From Bacteroidales bacterium (GTDB lineage Bacteria; Bacteroidota; Bacteroidia; Bacteroidales; JAIOZK01): a stretch of 64,000 nt of DNA. The stretch covers positions 1-64,000 of the forward strand of contig JAIPBS010000021.1 of NCBI GenBank assembly GCA_021738625.1, written 5' to 3'. Each line of letters begins with the position of its first letter. Positions within the stretch are counted from its first letter, which is position 1. Below, in pieces: positions 16,181 through 26,112 of this stretch. The notes under the pieces were generated by a model. That model worked only from the letters and a program-made list of their open reading frames with translations. It was not told the DNA's origin and did no database searches. A program made the position numbers and the translations under genes.

Positions 16181-18559
16181 ATGAAAAAAATATACTTATA
16201 CTCAGTAGGCTTCCTCTCGGTTTTTGCAGCTTGTCAGACCGGTCAGAACAGGATCGGATACGAAAACCGGGGAGAAATATTCGGGCTGGCCGGCCCGGTG
16301 CAGCTGGAAAAGGATACCAGCGTACTTTATATGGAAGACTATTTCGTGGATGTTTCAAAGATTGATTCCCTTGCCGGGCAGGATCATTTTGAAATGCTGT
16401 TTTCGGAAGATCATAAAATTGTAAAACTGATTCGGGAAGACGAACTTCCTGCCATGACCAACCTGAAAATATGGATTGAGGGCGTGCCTTATTCTATCCC
16501 TCTGAAAAAATCCAGGAAAGAATGGGTCACCATCAGTTTTGATCCGGGTGAAGAAAGTTACCAATCCGTTCAGATCGCTGGGGAGATGAACGGCTGGAAT
16601 CCATCAAGTACAAACCTGACGAAAGAAAACGGTGTCTGGAAGAAAAAACTCTTGCTGAATCCCGGCCGGTATCAATACCTCCTGGTGTTGGATGGCGAAT
16701 GGGTGACCGATCCTTCCAATCCCGATTCCATCGACAACAACCAGGGAAAATACAATTCGGTGCTGACGGTTGGAAGTATGAATGAAGAGAAAGCTCCACG
16801 TCTTTATACCGCAAAGATCCTGGCTAAAAAAATCCAACTGGGGGTTAATAACAATACGGATGCCTTTTTCATTTACTGGCAGAACCTGCGACTGCCTGAA
16901 GATAGGTATCGGCTGGACAATGGCAGCCTGAGCATTCAAATTCCCGCCCAGGCCGCTAATTACGAAAGATCATACATCAGAGCCTGGGCTGTGAATGAAC
17001 AAGGCGTTTCAAACGACATTCTGGTTCCACTGGCCAATGGAAAGGTGATCACCGACGCCGAACAACTAAACCGGCACGACGAACATGCCATGATCCTCTA
17101 CAATGTTTTTGTGGATCGCTTTTACAATGCCGATACCACCAACGATAAACCGCTGAATATACCAGAGGTGTTGCCGCCGGCCGATTATCATGGGGGTGAT
17201 ATCAAAGGGATTGTCGAAAAAATTGAAGACGGGTATTTCAGGGATCTGGGCGTGAATACCATCTGGGTTAGCCCGCTTGTGCTGAATCCGGAAGGGCCTT
17301 ACGGGCAATGGCCTGATCCGGCTACCAAATATTCCGGTTATCACGGCTACTGGCCGATTTCATTCACCCAGGTGGATTACCGTTTTGGAACAAAGGAGGA
17401 TTTGCATCGCCTGGTGGAGATCGCCCATGAAAACAATATGAACGTTTTGCTCGATTTCGTGGCCAACCACGTCCATGAGCTCCATCCGGTTTATCAGGAA
17501 CATCCCGAATGGGCAACCGATCTTTACCTCCCCGACGGAAGAACAAATACCCAATTGTGGGATGAGCAAAGGCTGACCACCTGGTTCGATACCTTCCTGC
17601 CGACGCTTGATCTGTCGAAGCCACAGGTGGTGGAAATGCTCACCGATTCTGCGGTGTACTGGATCAAGGAATACAATCTGGACGGTTTTCGGCATGACGC
17701 CACCAAGCACATCCCGCTGGTTTTCTGGAGAACCCTGACCAGGAAGCTTAAGGAAGAAGTGATGTTTCCTGAGAATAAAATGCTATATCAGATCGGGGAG
17801 ACCTATGGCAGCTCGGAGCTGATCGGCAGCTATGTGAGCATGGGCAAGCTGGATGCACAGTTTGATTTTAATGTTTATGACGACGCCATCGCGGTTTTTG
17901 CAAAGGATGATCAGGGCTTCGACCGATTGAACAGGCGGCTGGAGGAAAGCCTAAACTATTACGGCGATCATAACTTGATGGGATACATTACCGGCAACCA
18001 GGACAGACCGCGATTTATCTCACTGGCCGGTGGCGACCTTTCGTTCGATGAAGACGCCAAACAGGCCGGCTGGGACAGGGATATAGGCGTGGGCGACCCG
18101 GTGGGCTATCGAAAGCTTACCGAACTTACCGCATTCCTGATGACCATCCCGGGGGTTCCCGTTATTTTTTATGGCGACGAGATAGGGATGCCCGGCGGCA
18201 ATGATCCCGACAACAGGCGCATGATGCACTTCAGCGGGCTGAGTGAAAAAGAGGAGTGGGTGAAGGCGCAGGTTAATAAGCTGATCATTATCAGGATGAA
18301 TAAGCTGGAGTTGATTTTTGGGGATTTTGAGCCGCTGATCGTCGAGAAGGATGTGTATGTTTATATGCGGACTTATTTCGATCAGGTCAGCGTTGTGGTT
18401 TTCAACAACTCGAAACAGGAAAAGCGCATCAGTTTTGAGCTGCCCGAACGGTTTGCAGAAAGCTCGCTTAGCAGCCGTTTTGGAAATGATATAGAACAAA
18501 GAGGATATGGGGTTAAGCTCGATTTGCTGCCGCATTCCTACGATGTTTTGACCAATTGA
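16181..18559 (+). CDS. GH13 amylase lipoprotein with CBM48-like domain
   Basis: Exported lipoprotein (lipobox FAA-C) of 792 residues. About 125-195 is a CBM48/AMPK-type glycogen-binding-like domain (IAGEMNGWNP and YLLVLDGEWVTDP), followed by a beta linker and a GH13 barrel from about residue 300. Conserved region I is FVANHVHE. The triad is D506 (GFRHDATKH), E540 (IGETYGS) and D608 (GNQDRPR). The residue before the third Asp, nearly always His in GH13, is Gln here, so substrate contact at subsite -1 may differ. The residues after the lipid cysteine (TGQNRIGYENRG) are not acidic, which favours the periplasm. It is the third enzyme of the operon. Confidence 0.9.
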   Translation: MKKIYLYSVGFLSVFAACQTGQNRIGYENRGEIFGLAGPVQLEKDTSVLYMEDYFVDVSKIDSLAGQDHFEMLFSEDHKIVKLIREDELPAMTNLKIWIEGVPYSIPLKKSRKEWVTISFDPGEESYQSVQIAGEMNGWNPSSTNLTKENGVWKKKLLLNPGRYQYLLVLDGEWVTDPSNPDSIDNNQGKYNSVLTVGSMNEEKAPRLYTAKILAKKIQLGVNNNTDAFFIYWQNLRLPEDRYRLDNGSLSIQIPAQAANYERSYIRAWAVNEQGVSNDILVPLANGKVITDAEQLNRHDEHAMILYNVFVDRFYNADTTNDKPLNIPEVLPPADYHGGDIKGIVEKIEDGYFRDLGVNTIWVSPLVLNPEGPYGQWPDPATKYSGYHGYWPISFTQVDYRFGTKEDLHRLVEIAHENNMNVLLDFVANHVHELHPVYQEHPEWATDLYLPDGRTNTQLWDEQRLTTWFDTFLPTLDLSKPQVVEMLTDSAVYWIKEYNLDGFRHDATKHIPLVFWRTLTRKLKEEVMFPENKMLYQIGETYGSSELIGSYVSMGKLDAQFDFNVYDDAIAVFAKDDQGFDRLNRRLEESLNYYGDHNLMGYITGNQDRPRFISLAGGDLSFDEDAKQAGWDRDIGVGDPVGYRKLTELTAFLMTIPGVPVIFYGDEIGMPGGNDPDNRRMMHFSGLSEKEEWVKAQVNKLIIIRMNKLELIFGDFEPLIVEKDVYVYMRTYFDQVSVVVFNNSKQEKRISFELPERFAESSLSSRFGNDIEQRGYGVKLDLLPHSYDVLTN

Positions 18560-18560
18560 G

Positions 18561-18591
18561 TTGACTAATGATGAACTCTTGGTTAACTTTA
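18561..18591 (+). promoter_or_regulatory. Candidate internal promoter of the starch locus
   Basis: TTG (18561-18563), a 20-nt spacer and TAACTTTA (18584-18591), one mismatch from TAnnTTTG, lie in the 62-bp gap before the fourth GH13 gene. It may give extra transcription of the downstream part. Motif match only. Confidence 0.3.
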
Positions 18592-18621
18592 CAATAATTT
18601 TTAATAACCAATTTAATAATC

Positions 18622-20016
18622 ATGAGAAAGAACCACCTGAAAGATGACCTCAGGCCATATTTGTTTTTATTGTTTGTTGTGCTCGCAACCGCAATGATAT
18701 TTGCCTGTCAGGCGCCAGAAGAAAAAGAAAAGGAAGAAGTAACAGAAGGTGTTGACCATCCCGACTGGAGCATGGATGATGTGATCTATGAGGTGAACAT
18801 CAGGCAATACACCCCTGAAGGCACGTTCAAGGCTTTTGAAGAACATCTTCCCCGCCTGAAGCAAATGGGCGTGGATATCCTTTGGTTGATGCCCATACAT
18901 CCCATTGGTGAAAAAAACAGGAAAGGACCGCTTGGTAGTTATTATTCCGTGAAAGATTACCTGGCCGTAAATCCTGAATTCGGTGATCAGGAAGATTTTC
19001 GTTCTCTGGTAAAGGAAATTCATGAGATGGATATGTATGTGATCATCGACTGGGTGGCCAATCACACCTCCTGGGACAACAATCTGATAGAGGAGCATCC
19101 CGATTGGTATCAAAGGGATTCTTTAGGCAATTTGGTCTCACCTTTCGACTGGACGGATGTTGTGAGCCTTGATTATGAAGAAGAAGGCCTGCGTGATTAT
19201 ATGCGCAACGCACTGGCTTATTGGGTTGCTGAGGAAAACATTGATGGTTACCGTTGTGATGTGGCCAGTTTGGTTCCAACAGGTTTCTGGAACAGCGTGC
19301 GCGACACGCTAGAAAAAATCAAACCCGTATTCATGCTGGCCGAGGCTGAATTGCCGGAGCACCATGAAGACGCTTTTGATATGTCCTATGGCTGGAACAT
19401 ACATCACATCATGAATGAGGTTGCACTGGGAAAGCAAAATGCAAACGATCTGCATGCGGCTCTGCTGGAGGACGAGCTTCGCTTTCCCGATCATGCCTAC
19501 CGTATGTATTTCACATCCAATCATGATGAGAATTCCTGGAACGGCACGGTATATGAACGTCTGGGCGATGGCGTCGAAACCTTTGCAGCCCTTACCTACG
19601 TGATGCCCGGTATGCCTCTGATCTACAGCGGACAGGAAGCGGGTCTTGACAAACGCCTCAAATTTTTTGAAAAAGACACCATCAACTGGGAAACCCTTGA
19701 TCTCCAAAATCTCTATACTAATTTAAATGCGCTGAAAGATAACAATAACGCTTTGTGGAACGGACAATACGGTGGTGAATACAGGCGTGTTGAAAGCACC
19801 GATGATCAACGTGCTATGGTAATATATCGCGAAAAGGATGGTGATAAGGTACTTGGTGTTTTTAATCTTTCTGATACTACTTTGAATACTTTAAGATTGA
19901 AAGGCGAAATGCATATCGACAACTATACGGATCTGTTTGAGGGAACCGATGTTGGTTTGGATATGGAAACAGTTTTCGATTTGAAACCATGGGAGTATAA
20001 GATCCTTTATAAATAA
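18622..20016 (+). CDS. GH13 alpha-amylase lipoprotein, compact
   Basis: A 464-residue GH13 enzyme with an extended charged N terminus, a hydrophobic stretch and lipobox IFA-C (about residue 29). The next residues QAPEEKEKEE are strongly acidic and resemble a Bacteroidota surface lipoprotein export signal. The barrel begins at about residue 50 (DDVIYEVNIRQYTPEGTF). The triad is D213 (GYRCDVAS), E241 (LAEAEL) and D302 (TSNHDEN). It has only a short C-terminal beta domain and no carbohydrate-binding module. It is the best candidate for a SusG-like surface amylase among the lipoproteins; that is inference. It ends the first gene block of the locus, 113 bp before susC. Confidence 0.9.
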   Translation: MRKNHLKDDLRPYLFLLFVVLATAMIFACQAPEEKEKEEVTEGVDHPDWSMDDVIYEVNIRQYTPEGTFKAFEEHLPRLKQMGVDILWLMPIHPIGEKNRKGPLGSYYSVKDYLAVNPEFGDQEDFRSLVKEIHEMDMYVIIDWVANHTSWDNNLIEEHPDWYQRDSLGNLVSPFDWTDVVSLDYEEEGLRDYMRNALAYWVAEENIDGYRCDVASLVPTGFWNSVRDTLEKIKPVFMLAEAELPEHHEDAFDMSYGWNIHHIMNEVALGKQNANDLHAALLEDELRFPDHAYRMYFTSNHDENSWNGTVYERLGDGVETFAALTYVMPGMPLIYSGQEAGLDKRLKFFEKDTINWETLDLQNLYTNLNALKDNNNALWNGQYGGEYRRVESTDDQRAMVIYREKDGDKVLGVFNLSDTTLNTLRLKGEMHIDNYTDLFEGTDVGLDMETVFDLKPWEYKILYK

Positions 20017-20082
20017 GTGGCTTCAAAACAGCCGTTTGGTAAAAAAAGTAAACAATAGATTATCTTATTGTAAAAATTAGGT

Positions 20083-20090
20083 TAAATTTG
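20083..20090 (+). promoter_or_regulatory. -7 promoter box before susC
   Basis: TAAATTTG is a perfect TAnnTTTG match in the AT-rich 113-bp gap, 40 nt before the susC ATG. A TTG lies only 12 nt upstream, not at the usual 18-20 nt, so the -33 element is unclear. Confidence 0.4.
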
Positions 20091-20129
20091 AATCATGTAA
20101 ACTTCATGTGAAACAAACAAAATCAAGTT

Positions 20130-23100
20130 ATGACAAAAATTCTATCCCCCAAAGTCTTGGTGCTCCTGTCGTTGCTGCTTTTTATAGGCACGGCCGGTTT
20201 TGCACAGGTGGGTACTGTGAGTGGTACGGTGACCGACGCCAGTGATGGCAGCTCCCTGCCCAGTGCCTCAGTTTTGGTAAAAGGAACAACCAGGGGCGTG
20301 ATCACCGACCTGAATGGTCGTTATAGCATTGAAGTAGAACCGAACACCACCCTGGTATTCAGCTACGTCGGCTATATCACCAAGGAAATTCAGGTACAGC
20401 CCAACACCACGGTGAATGTGGCATTGGAGCCGCAGGTGGAAGCACTGGAAGAATTCGTGGTAATCGGCTATGGCGTTCAGAAAAAGGAAGACGCCACAGG
20501 TTCGGTCAGTGCGATCAACTCCAAAGAATTCAACGCGGGTTCAATCATTTCGCCCACAGAGTTGATCAGCGGCAAAGTGCCCGGTGTTCAGATCGTGGAT
20601 GGCGGCGGCGCCCCCGGTAGCGAATCTACCATCCGCATCAGGGGTGGTTCTTCGCTGCAAGCCAGCAATGACCCCCTCATTGTGATCGACGGTGTACCGG
20701 TTGACAATGAAGGGATCTCCGGTATGAGAAATCCCCTGAACATTGTGAACCCGAATGATATTGAATCCGTATCCGTTCTGAAGGATGCTTCCGCTACCGC
20801 GATATACGGTTCAAGGGCTTCCAACGGTGTGATCATGATCACTACCAAGAAAGCCAAAAAAGGAGAAGCTGTCACCGGGTTCCCCATCAACCTGAATTAT
20901 AGCGGTAAGTTCTCATTGAGCCAGCCCACAAGAAAGGTTGAAGTTTTTGACGCTGACGAATTTAGAAGCCTGATCCAGGAAAGGCATCCCAATCATGTGA
21001 ATATGCTTGGAGAAGCCAACACCAACTGGCAGGATCAGATTTTTGATAATGCCATCGGCATGGATCACTATCTGAGTGCAAGTGGCTTTGTTGATAATCT
21101 GCCATGGAGACTTTCAGCAGGCTATTCCGATAAGGACGGTATTCTGAAAACGGATAACCTGAAAAGGACAACCGTTGCGGCCAATTTGAACCCAAGCCTG
21201 CTTGATGATCACCTTCAGATCAATTTGAATGCAAAAGGGGTTTTTATTGATAACCACTTTGCCGATCGCGGAGCCATTGGCGCTGCCATTCAGTTTGATC
21301 CTACCAAACCTGTTTTTGAAGACAATGCTTACGGAGGATATTATGCCTGGTTGCAGAATAATGGCAATCCGGTAGGGCAAGCTACAACAAACCCGGTCGC
21401 ATTGCTTGAACAAAGAGATGACGAGTCAAATGTCAACAGGTTTATCGGAAATGCACAGTTCGATTATAAATTCCATTTCATGCCTGAGTTGAGAGCAAAT
21501 CTTAATTTAGGTTATGACCACTCGGAAAGTGATGGTACGATTTTCGTCCCAAGAAATGCAGCATTCGAATATGTACCTGGTTATTACAAATATGACAACG
21601 GCGATAGCGTTAGATTGGGTGGTGTGAACAACAGGTATGAGCAAACCAAAAAGAACGAATTGCTGGAATTTTATCTGAATTATGTGAATGATTATGAATC
21701 CATCAACAGTAAGGTTGACTTTATGGTGGGTTATTCATGGCAGCGTTTTTACAGGAAAAACTATGATATCAATTCAAATGTGGCGCTTGTTCCTGAGTTG
21801 ACCGATACCATTGATGATCCGACTGAATACTACCTGTTATCTTATTTCGGAAGGATCAATTACACATACAATAATAAGTACCTCCTCACTTTAACCTTGA
21901 GAAATGATAACACATCACGTTTTTCACCGGATACCCGACAGGGCTGGTTCCCTTCAGTGGCTTTCGCCTGGAAAATGGACCAGGAGCCTTTCCTGAAAAA
22001 AGTGAACTGGCTAAGCCAATTGAAGCTTAGGTTGAGCTATGGTATCACAGGTCAGCAAAATATCGGACAGGGTGACTATCCATACCTGGCCAGGTACACA
22101 CTCAGCCAGGCTGATGCAAGATATCAACTCGGAAATATATTTTATTACACTTATCGTCCGGAAGGATATGACGCCAATATTAAATGGGAGGAAACAACCA
22201 CTTATAACATCGGTTTTGATTTCGGCTTTAGCAAGAACAGGTATTACGGTTCTCTTGACTTCTATTTCCGTGAAACCAAAGACCTGCTGAACGAGATCCC
22301 GGTTCCGGCCGGTACCAATCTTACCAATATCATCCTGACCAATATCGGCAACATGGAAAACAAAGGGGTTGAATTCTCCATTTTCACCAGGCCGATCGTA
22401 AGGGATGAGATGAACTGGGAAATCGGTTTCAATGCTTCCTACAATGAAAACGAGATCACCAAGCTGATCGCTACCGATAACCCGGCCTATGACGGCTATG
22501 AAGTAGGCGGTATCTCCGGTGGTGTTGGAAACAACATTCAAATCCACAGTGTGGGGCATCCTGCTTATTCATTTTATGTGTATGAACAGGTGTTTGATGC
22601 CGAGGGCAATCCGATTCAAGGTGTGTATGTCGACAGGAACGGTGATGGCGAGATCACCAATGACGACCGCTACCGTTATAAAGATCCTGCCCCCAACTAT
22701 ATATTTGGGATCACTTCCAATTTCAATTATAAAAACTGGGATTTCTCTTTTGCAGGACGGGCCAATTTCGGAAACTATGTATATAATAATGTGGCCTCCG
22801 AAAATGCCAACTACGAAAGATTGTACAGGCCCGAAGGTCCCTACCTGAGCAACATCTCGACTGCTGTGCTCAACACCCAATTCGTTAATCCACAGTATCT
22901 TTCGGATTACTATATTCAGGACGGCTCATTCTTCAGGATGGACTATATCATGCTGGCTTACAATTTTAAGAATCTGTCCAGGAACATACAGAACCTGCGT
23001 TTGTCATTTACAGTGAACAACGCATTCCTGATCACAGAATATGAAGGCTTGGATCCTGAAATTCATTTGGGTATCGACAATAACATATACCCACGTCCGA

Positions 23101-23135
23101 GAACATTCGTGTTTGGTGTGGATCTGCAGTTATAA
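20130..23135 (+). CDS. susC: SusC/RagA-type TonB-dependent outer membrane transporter
   Basis: TonB-dependent outer membrane channel of 1001 residues for starch oligosaccharides. A signal peptide (ends AGFAQ) is followed by a carboxypeptidase-regulatory-like domain (about 28-105, VSGTVTDASDGSSLPSASV...), the SusC-signature segment EEFVVIGYGVQKKEDATGSV near residue 110, a plug domain with RIRGGSSLQASNDPLIVIDG, and a 22-strand barrel ending in RTFVFGVDLQL. TonB-ExbBD energise it. It is followed 14 bp later by susD; the pair forms the pedal-bin complex. A starch substrate is inferred from the five flanking GH13 genes. Confidence 0.96.
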   Translation: MTKILSPKVLVLLSLLLFIGTAGFAQVGTVSGTVTDASDGSSLPSASVLVKGTTRGVITDLNGRYSIEVEPNTTLVFSYVGYITKEIQVQPNTTVNVALEPQVEALEEFVVIGYGVQKKEDATGSVSAINSKEFNAGSIISPTELISGKVPGVQIVDGGGAPGSESTIRIRGGSSLQASNDPLIVIDGVPVDNEGISGMRNPLNIVNPNDIESVSVLKDASATAIYGSRASNGVIMITTKKAKKGEAVTGFPINLNYSGKFSLSQPTRKVEVFDADEFRSLIQERHPNHVNMLGEANTNWQDQIFDNAIGMDHYLSASGFVDNLPWRLSAGYSDKDGILKTDNLKRTTVAANLNPSLLDDHLQINLNAKGVFIDNHFADRGAIGAAIQFDPTKPVFEDNAYGGYYAWLQNNGNPVGQATTNPVALLEQRDDESNVNRFIGNAQFDYKFHFMPELRANLNLGYDHSESDGTIFVPRNAAFEYVPGYYKYDNGDSVRLGGVNNRYEQTKKNELLEFYLNYVNDYESINSKVDFMVGYSWQRFYRKNYDINSNVALVPELTDTIDDPTEYYLLSYFGRINYTYNNKYLLTLTLRNDNTSRFSPDTRQGWFPSVAFAWKMDQEPFLKKVNWLSQLKLRLSYGITGQQNIGQGDYPYLARYTLSQADARYQLGNIFYYTYRPEGYDANIKWEETTTYNIGFDFGFSKNRYYGSLDFYFRETKDLLNEIPVPAGTNLTNIILTNIGNMENKGVEFSIFTRPIVRDEMNWEIGFNASYNENEITKLIATDNPAYDGYEVGGISGGVGNNIQIHSVGHPAYSFYVYEQVFDAEGNPIQGVYVDRNGDGEITNDDRYRYKDPAPNYIFGITSNFNYKNWDFSFAGRANFGNYVYNNVASENANYERLYRPEGPYLSNISTAVLNTQFVNPQYLSDYYIQDGSFFRMDYIMLAYNFKNLSRNIQNLRLSFTVNNAFLITEYEGLDPEIHLGIDNNIYPRPRTFVFGVDLQL

Positions 23136-23149
23136 ACTTAAAAAATCAA

Positions 23150-24742
23150 ATGATCATGAAAAGAATATCCAACATAAGCATATTGATCGCAGCACTGGCA
23201 CTGATTGTTTCTTCCTGCAGCAAGGACCTGGATACCACACCACTGGATCCGGAAGTGGTTACCGCTGCAGATATATTCGACAATCCGGCTGCGTATAAAC
23301 AAGTATTGGCCAAACTATATGCCGGCCTGGCTGTTTCCGGACAGGACGGACCGGCTGGCAACGCAGATATTGCAGGGATCGACGAAGGATTCGGGCAGTA
23401 TTTGCGTGGTTACTGGTACCACCAGGAATTTCCGACCGACGAGGCGGTGATCGCCTGGAATGACCAGACCATTAAAGATTTCCACTGGCAAAGCTGGGGT
23501 TCGAGCGATGTGTTCATTACCGCCATGTATTACAGGATCTTTTATCAGATCGCGGCTTGTAATGAATTTATTCGTGAAACTACTGACGCCAAACTGGATG
23601 AAAGAGGTGTGAGCGGACAGCTGCGAACCGACATCGGTTATTTCCGTGCAGAAGCGCGATTCCTGCGTGCCCTCAGCTACTGGCATGCCATGGACCTGTT
23701 TGCGAATCCTCCTTTTGTTACAGAAAAAGATAAGGTAGGTTATTTCTTCCCGGAACAAATCCAAAGGGCAGATCTGTTTGAATACATCGAACAGGAACTT
23801 CTGGATATTGAGCCTATGCTGATCGATGCAAGAATGAATGAATACGGCAGGGCCGATAAAGGCGCTGCCTGGACACTGCTTGCAAAACTCTATCTGAATG
23901 CAGAGGTTTACGCAGGTGAAGCCAGATATACCGACTGCATCACCTATTGTAACAGGGTGATTGATGCTGGGTATGCATTGGCGCCTGAGTATGATGAACT
24001 GTTCCTGGCTGATAACGGACAAAAACAAGCTGTTGTTAATGAGATAATTTATTCAATAAATTTTGACGGCATAAGAACCACTACTTATGGCGGAACGAAT
24101 TTCATCATTCATGCAGCCATCGGTGGTGAAATGACTCCTTTGGATTATGGTGTAGCCGACGGCTGGGGCGGCCTGAGAACAACCAGCGCTTTTGTGGACT
24201 TGTTCCCGGATGAAACCGGAGAAGATGATAAACGCGCCATGTTCTTTACCGAGGGACAGAGCAAAGAGATCAACGATATCAGTCTGTTCACCGATGGTTA
24301 TGCCGTTACCAAATTTAAAAATATTACCTCAGAGGGTGTGCAGGGCTCGGATCCAAATTTTGTGGATACCGACTTTCCCATGTTCCGTTTAGGTGATGTT
24401 TACCTGATGTACGCTGAGGCCGTTCTGAGAGGAGGCGCAGGCGGAGACCAGGGAACCGCACTGGCTTATGTGAACGACCTGAGAGAACGTGCAGAAGCCG
24501 AAACAGTGAATGAACTTACGCTTGATTTCATACTGGATGAACGTGCACGCGAACTGTATTGGGAGTGCCACAGAAGAACCGACCTGGTGCGCTATGGATT
24601 GCTGACCGGCGGCGAATACCTCTGGCCCTGGAAAGGAAATGCCAAGCAGGGAATCGCCACGGATGATAAATACAACATTTTTCCAATACCCGCTTCGGAT
24701 ATTTCAGCAAACCCCAATCTGACTCAAAACCCGGATTATTAA
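23150..24742 (+). CDS. susD: SusD/RagB-type glycan-binding lipoprotein
   Basis: Surface lipoprotein of 530 residues that captures glycan above SusC. The lipobox is VSS-C, followed by SKDLD. The N-terminal half holds TPR-like helices (FRAEARFLRALSYWHAMDLF is the classic SusD segment); the C terminus holds DERARELYWECHRRTDLVRYG and ends NPNLTQNPDY, as typical for the family. The ATG at 23156 (MKRISNISI) is an equally good start. It lies 14 bp after susC and 19 bp before the SusE-like gene. Confidence 0.96.
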   Translation: MIMKRISNISILIAALALIVSSCSKDLDTTPLDPEVVTAADIFDNPAAYKQVLAKLYAGLAVSGQDGPAGNADIAGIDEGFGQYLRGYWYHQEFPTDEAVIAWNDQTIKDFHWQSWGSSDVFITAMYYRIFYQIAACNEFIRETTDAKLDERGVSGQLRTDIGYFRAEARFLRALSYWHAMDLFANPPFVTEKDKVGYFFPEQIQRADLFEYIEQELLDIEPMLIDARMNEYGRADKGAAWTLLAKLYLNAEVYAGEARYTDCITYCNRVIDAGYALAPEYDELFLADNGQKQAVVNEIIYSINFDGIRTTTYGGTNFIIHAAIGGEMTPLDYGVADGWGGLRTTSAFVDLFPDETGEDDKRAMFFTEGQSKEINDISLFTDGYAVTKFKNITSEGVQGSDPNFVDTDFPMFRLGDVYLMYAEAVLRGGAGGDQGTALAYVNDLRERAEAETVNELTLDFILDERARELYWECHRRTDLVRYGLLTGGEYLWPWKGNAKQGIATDDKYNIFPIPASDISANPNLTQNPDY

Positions 24743-24761
24743 AAAGTAAAATATATCAGCT

Positions 24762-25910
24762 ATGAAAAAAATAAAATTAGTTTTATTGATAATCGCAGCG
24801 GTGGGCGTTTTGTTTTCCTGTGAAAAGAAGGAAGCTGAGCCGGTGCTGGACCTGGGTCAGACCACCGCGCCGATCATGCTCAATCCGGCTGACGGAGCCG
24901 CATTTGTCCTGAAAAAGGACTCGGCCGACAGTGCCTTTGCAACCTTCGAATGGACCACAGCCGATTATACTTTCGATCAAATCCAGGACGTCACCTATGT
25001 GATCCAGATGGATTTTGCGGACAGCAACTTTAAAAATGTTGTTGATCTGGCGGCCACAACCAATATCGATTACTCATTTAAAGTTGGTAAGATCAACTCA
25101 GAGGTTGTCAAATTGGGCGCCCCTTACAATGTTGAATCCAATATTGCCTTTAGGGTGCTGGCCTATATCAACAACCAAACGGATTTGACCGATTCGTATT
25201 CGGATGTGATCACCCTGGGTATTTCACCCTATGAGGATGTGGAGGTTGAAAAATTCATATACTTGCTGGGAAGTGGCACAACGGTAGGCTGGGACAACAA
25301 TGCAGCCCTGCAAATGACGCCTGTGGGCGAAGGGCAGTATGCCATTGTTGAGCACCTGACCCCTGGCGCCGATCAGTACATCAAATTCATTTCCGTTCTT
25401 GGCCACTGGGCTCCGCAATGGGGAACAGATGCTTCCGGAATGCCTGAGGAAGGTCCGTTAGTTTACCGGCCAACGGAAGATCAACCCGACCCGGCAGCCA
25501 TCCCGGTTGGCGATGTGGAAGGTAACTATTATATCTTTGCCGATACCATCAACCTGATATATGAAACCATGCTGACTTCCGGCGAGCTTTACCTGGTAGG
25601 CGACGGTTGTACGGCAGGATGGGACAACGCCAACGGCATCCCGTTTGAGCAGGATCCCGATACTTTGACCAAGTTCACCCTTACAACCTCTCTTAATGAC
25701 GAAGGCGGCTTGAAACTGCTTGAGGTTTCCGGCCAGTGGGCTCCCCAATGGGGAACCAATGATGAAGGTACGGGTGAAGAAGGCCAACTGGTTTACCGCC
25801 CGACTGAAAGCGTGGAAGATCCGCCAAATATTCCGGTTCCGGGTGCCTCAGGCGAATACACCATTACGGTGAACCTGACCAAGATGAAATACCGGATTGA
25901 ACCCAATTAA
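24762..25910 (+). CDS. SusE/SusF-like outer membrane starch-binding lipoprotein
   Basis: Lipoprotein of 382 residues (lipobox LFS-C, then EKKEAE, acidic). The N-terminal SusE-type immunoglobulin-like domain (about 30-155) is followed by two tandem starch-binding modules of roughly 105 residues. The repeats share IYLLGSG/LYLVGDG, GWDN, WAPQWGT and LVYRPTE segments; the Trp and Tyr residues in them are the expected glucan-stacking sites. SusE/SusF proteins hold starch at the surface and do not cut it. It is the last gene of the susCDE operon, followed by a strong hairpin terminator. Confidence 0.92.
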   Translation: MKKIKLVLLIIAAVGVLFSCEKKEAEPVLDLGQTTAPIMLNPADGAAFVLKKDSADSAFATFEWTTADYTFDQIQDVTYVIQMDFADSNFKNVVDLAATTNIDYSFKVGKINSEVVKLGAPYNVESNIAFRVLAYINNQTDLTDSYSDVITLGISPYEDVEVEKFIYLLGSGTTVGWDNNAALQMTPVGEGQYAIVEHLTPGADQYIKFISVLGHWAPQWGTDASGMPEEGPLVYRPTEDQPDPAAIPVGDVEGNYYIFADTINLIYETMLTSGELYLVGDGCTAGWDNANGIPFEQDPDTLTKFTLTTSLNDEGGLKLLEVSGQWAPQWGTNDEGTGEEGQLVYRPTESVEDPPNIPVPGASGEYTITVNLTKMKYRIEPN

Positions 25911-25917
25911 GATGATC

Positions 25918-25953
25918 AACAGGAGGTAGTGCCCGGCACGGCCTCCTGTTTTT
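25918..25953 (+). terminator. Terminator of the susCDE operon
   Basis: Perfect 9-bp stem AACAGGAGG (25918-25926) and CCTCCTGTT (25942-25950) with an inner GTGC/GCAC stem, then a T run. It lies 8 bp after the SusE-like stop codon. Confidence 0.9.
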
Positions 25954-26018
25954 ATCAATCCGGCTGTGTGTTTTATAGTATATGGATAAGCGGCTGTGTT
26001 AAAAACCTTTAAAAATTT

Positions 26019-26047
26019 TTGTTTTTTGCCGAAATGGTTTAATTTTG
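26019..26047 (+). promoter_or_regulatory. Promoter of the secreted starch-binding gene
   Basis: TTG (26019-26021), an 18-nt spacer and TAATTTTG (26040-26047): a full Bacteroidota -33/-7 promoter with perfect boxes, followed by an AT-rich leader of about 60 nt to the ATG at 26113. Together with the preceding terminator it shows a separate transcription unit. Confidence 0.6.
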
Positions 26048-26112
26048 AATTGAACATAAATTTTGCGTTAATTAAACTTTAAAAAATAATTATTAATTAA
26101 AAATCAAGTGTT

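Noticed and set aside
20588-20890. Long antisense ORFs inside susC, hppA, amylase and other genes
   Set aside because: Shadow frames of strongly coding genes; compositions mirror the sense frame and none has a signature.
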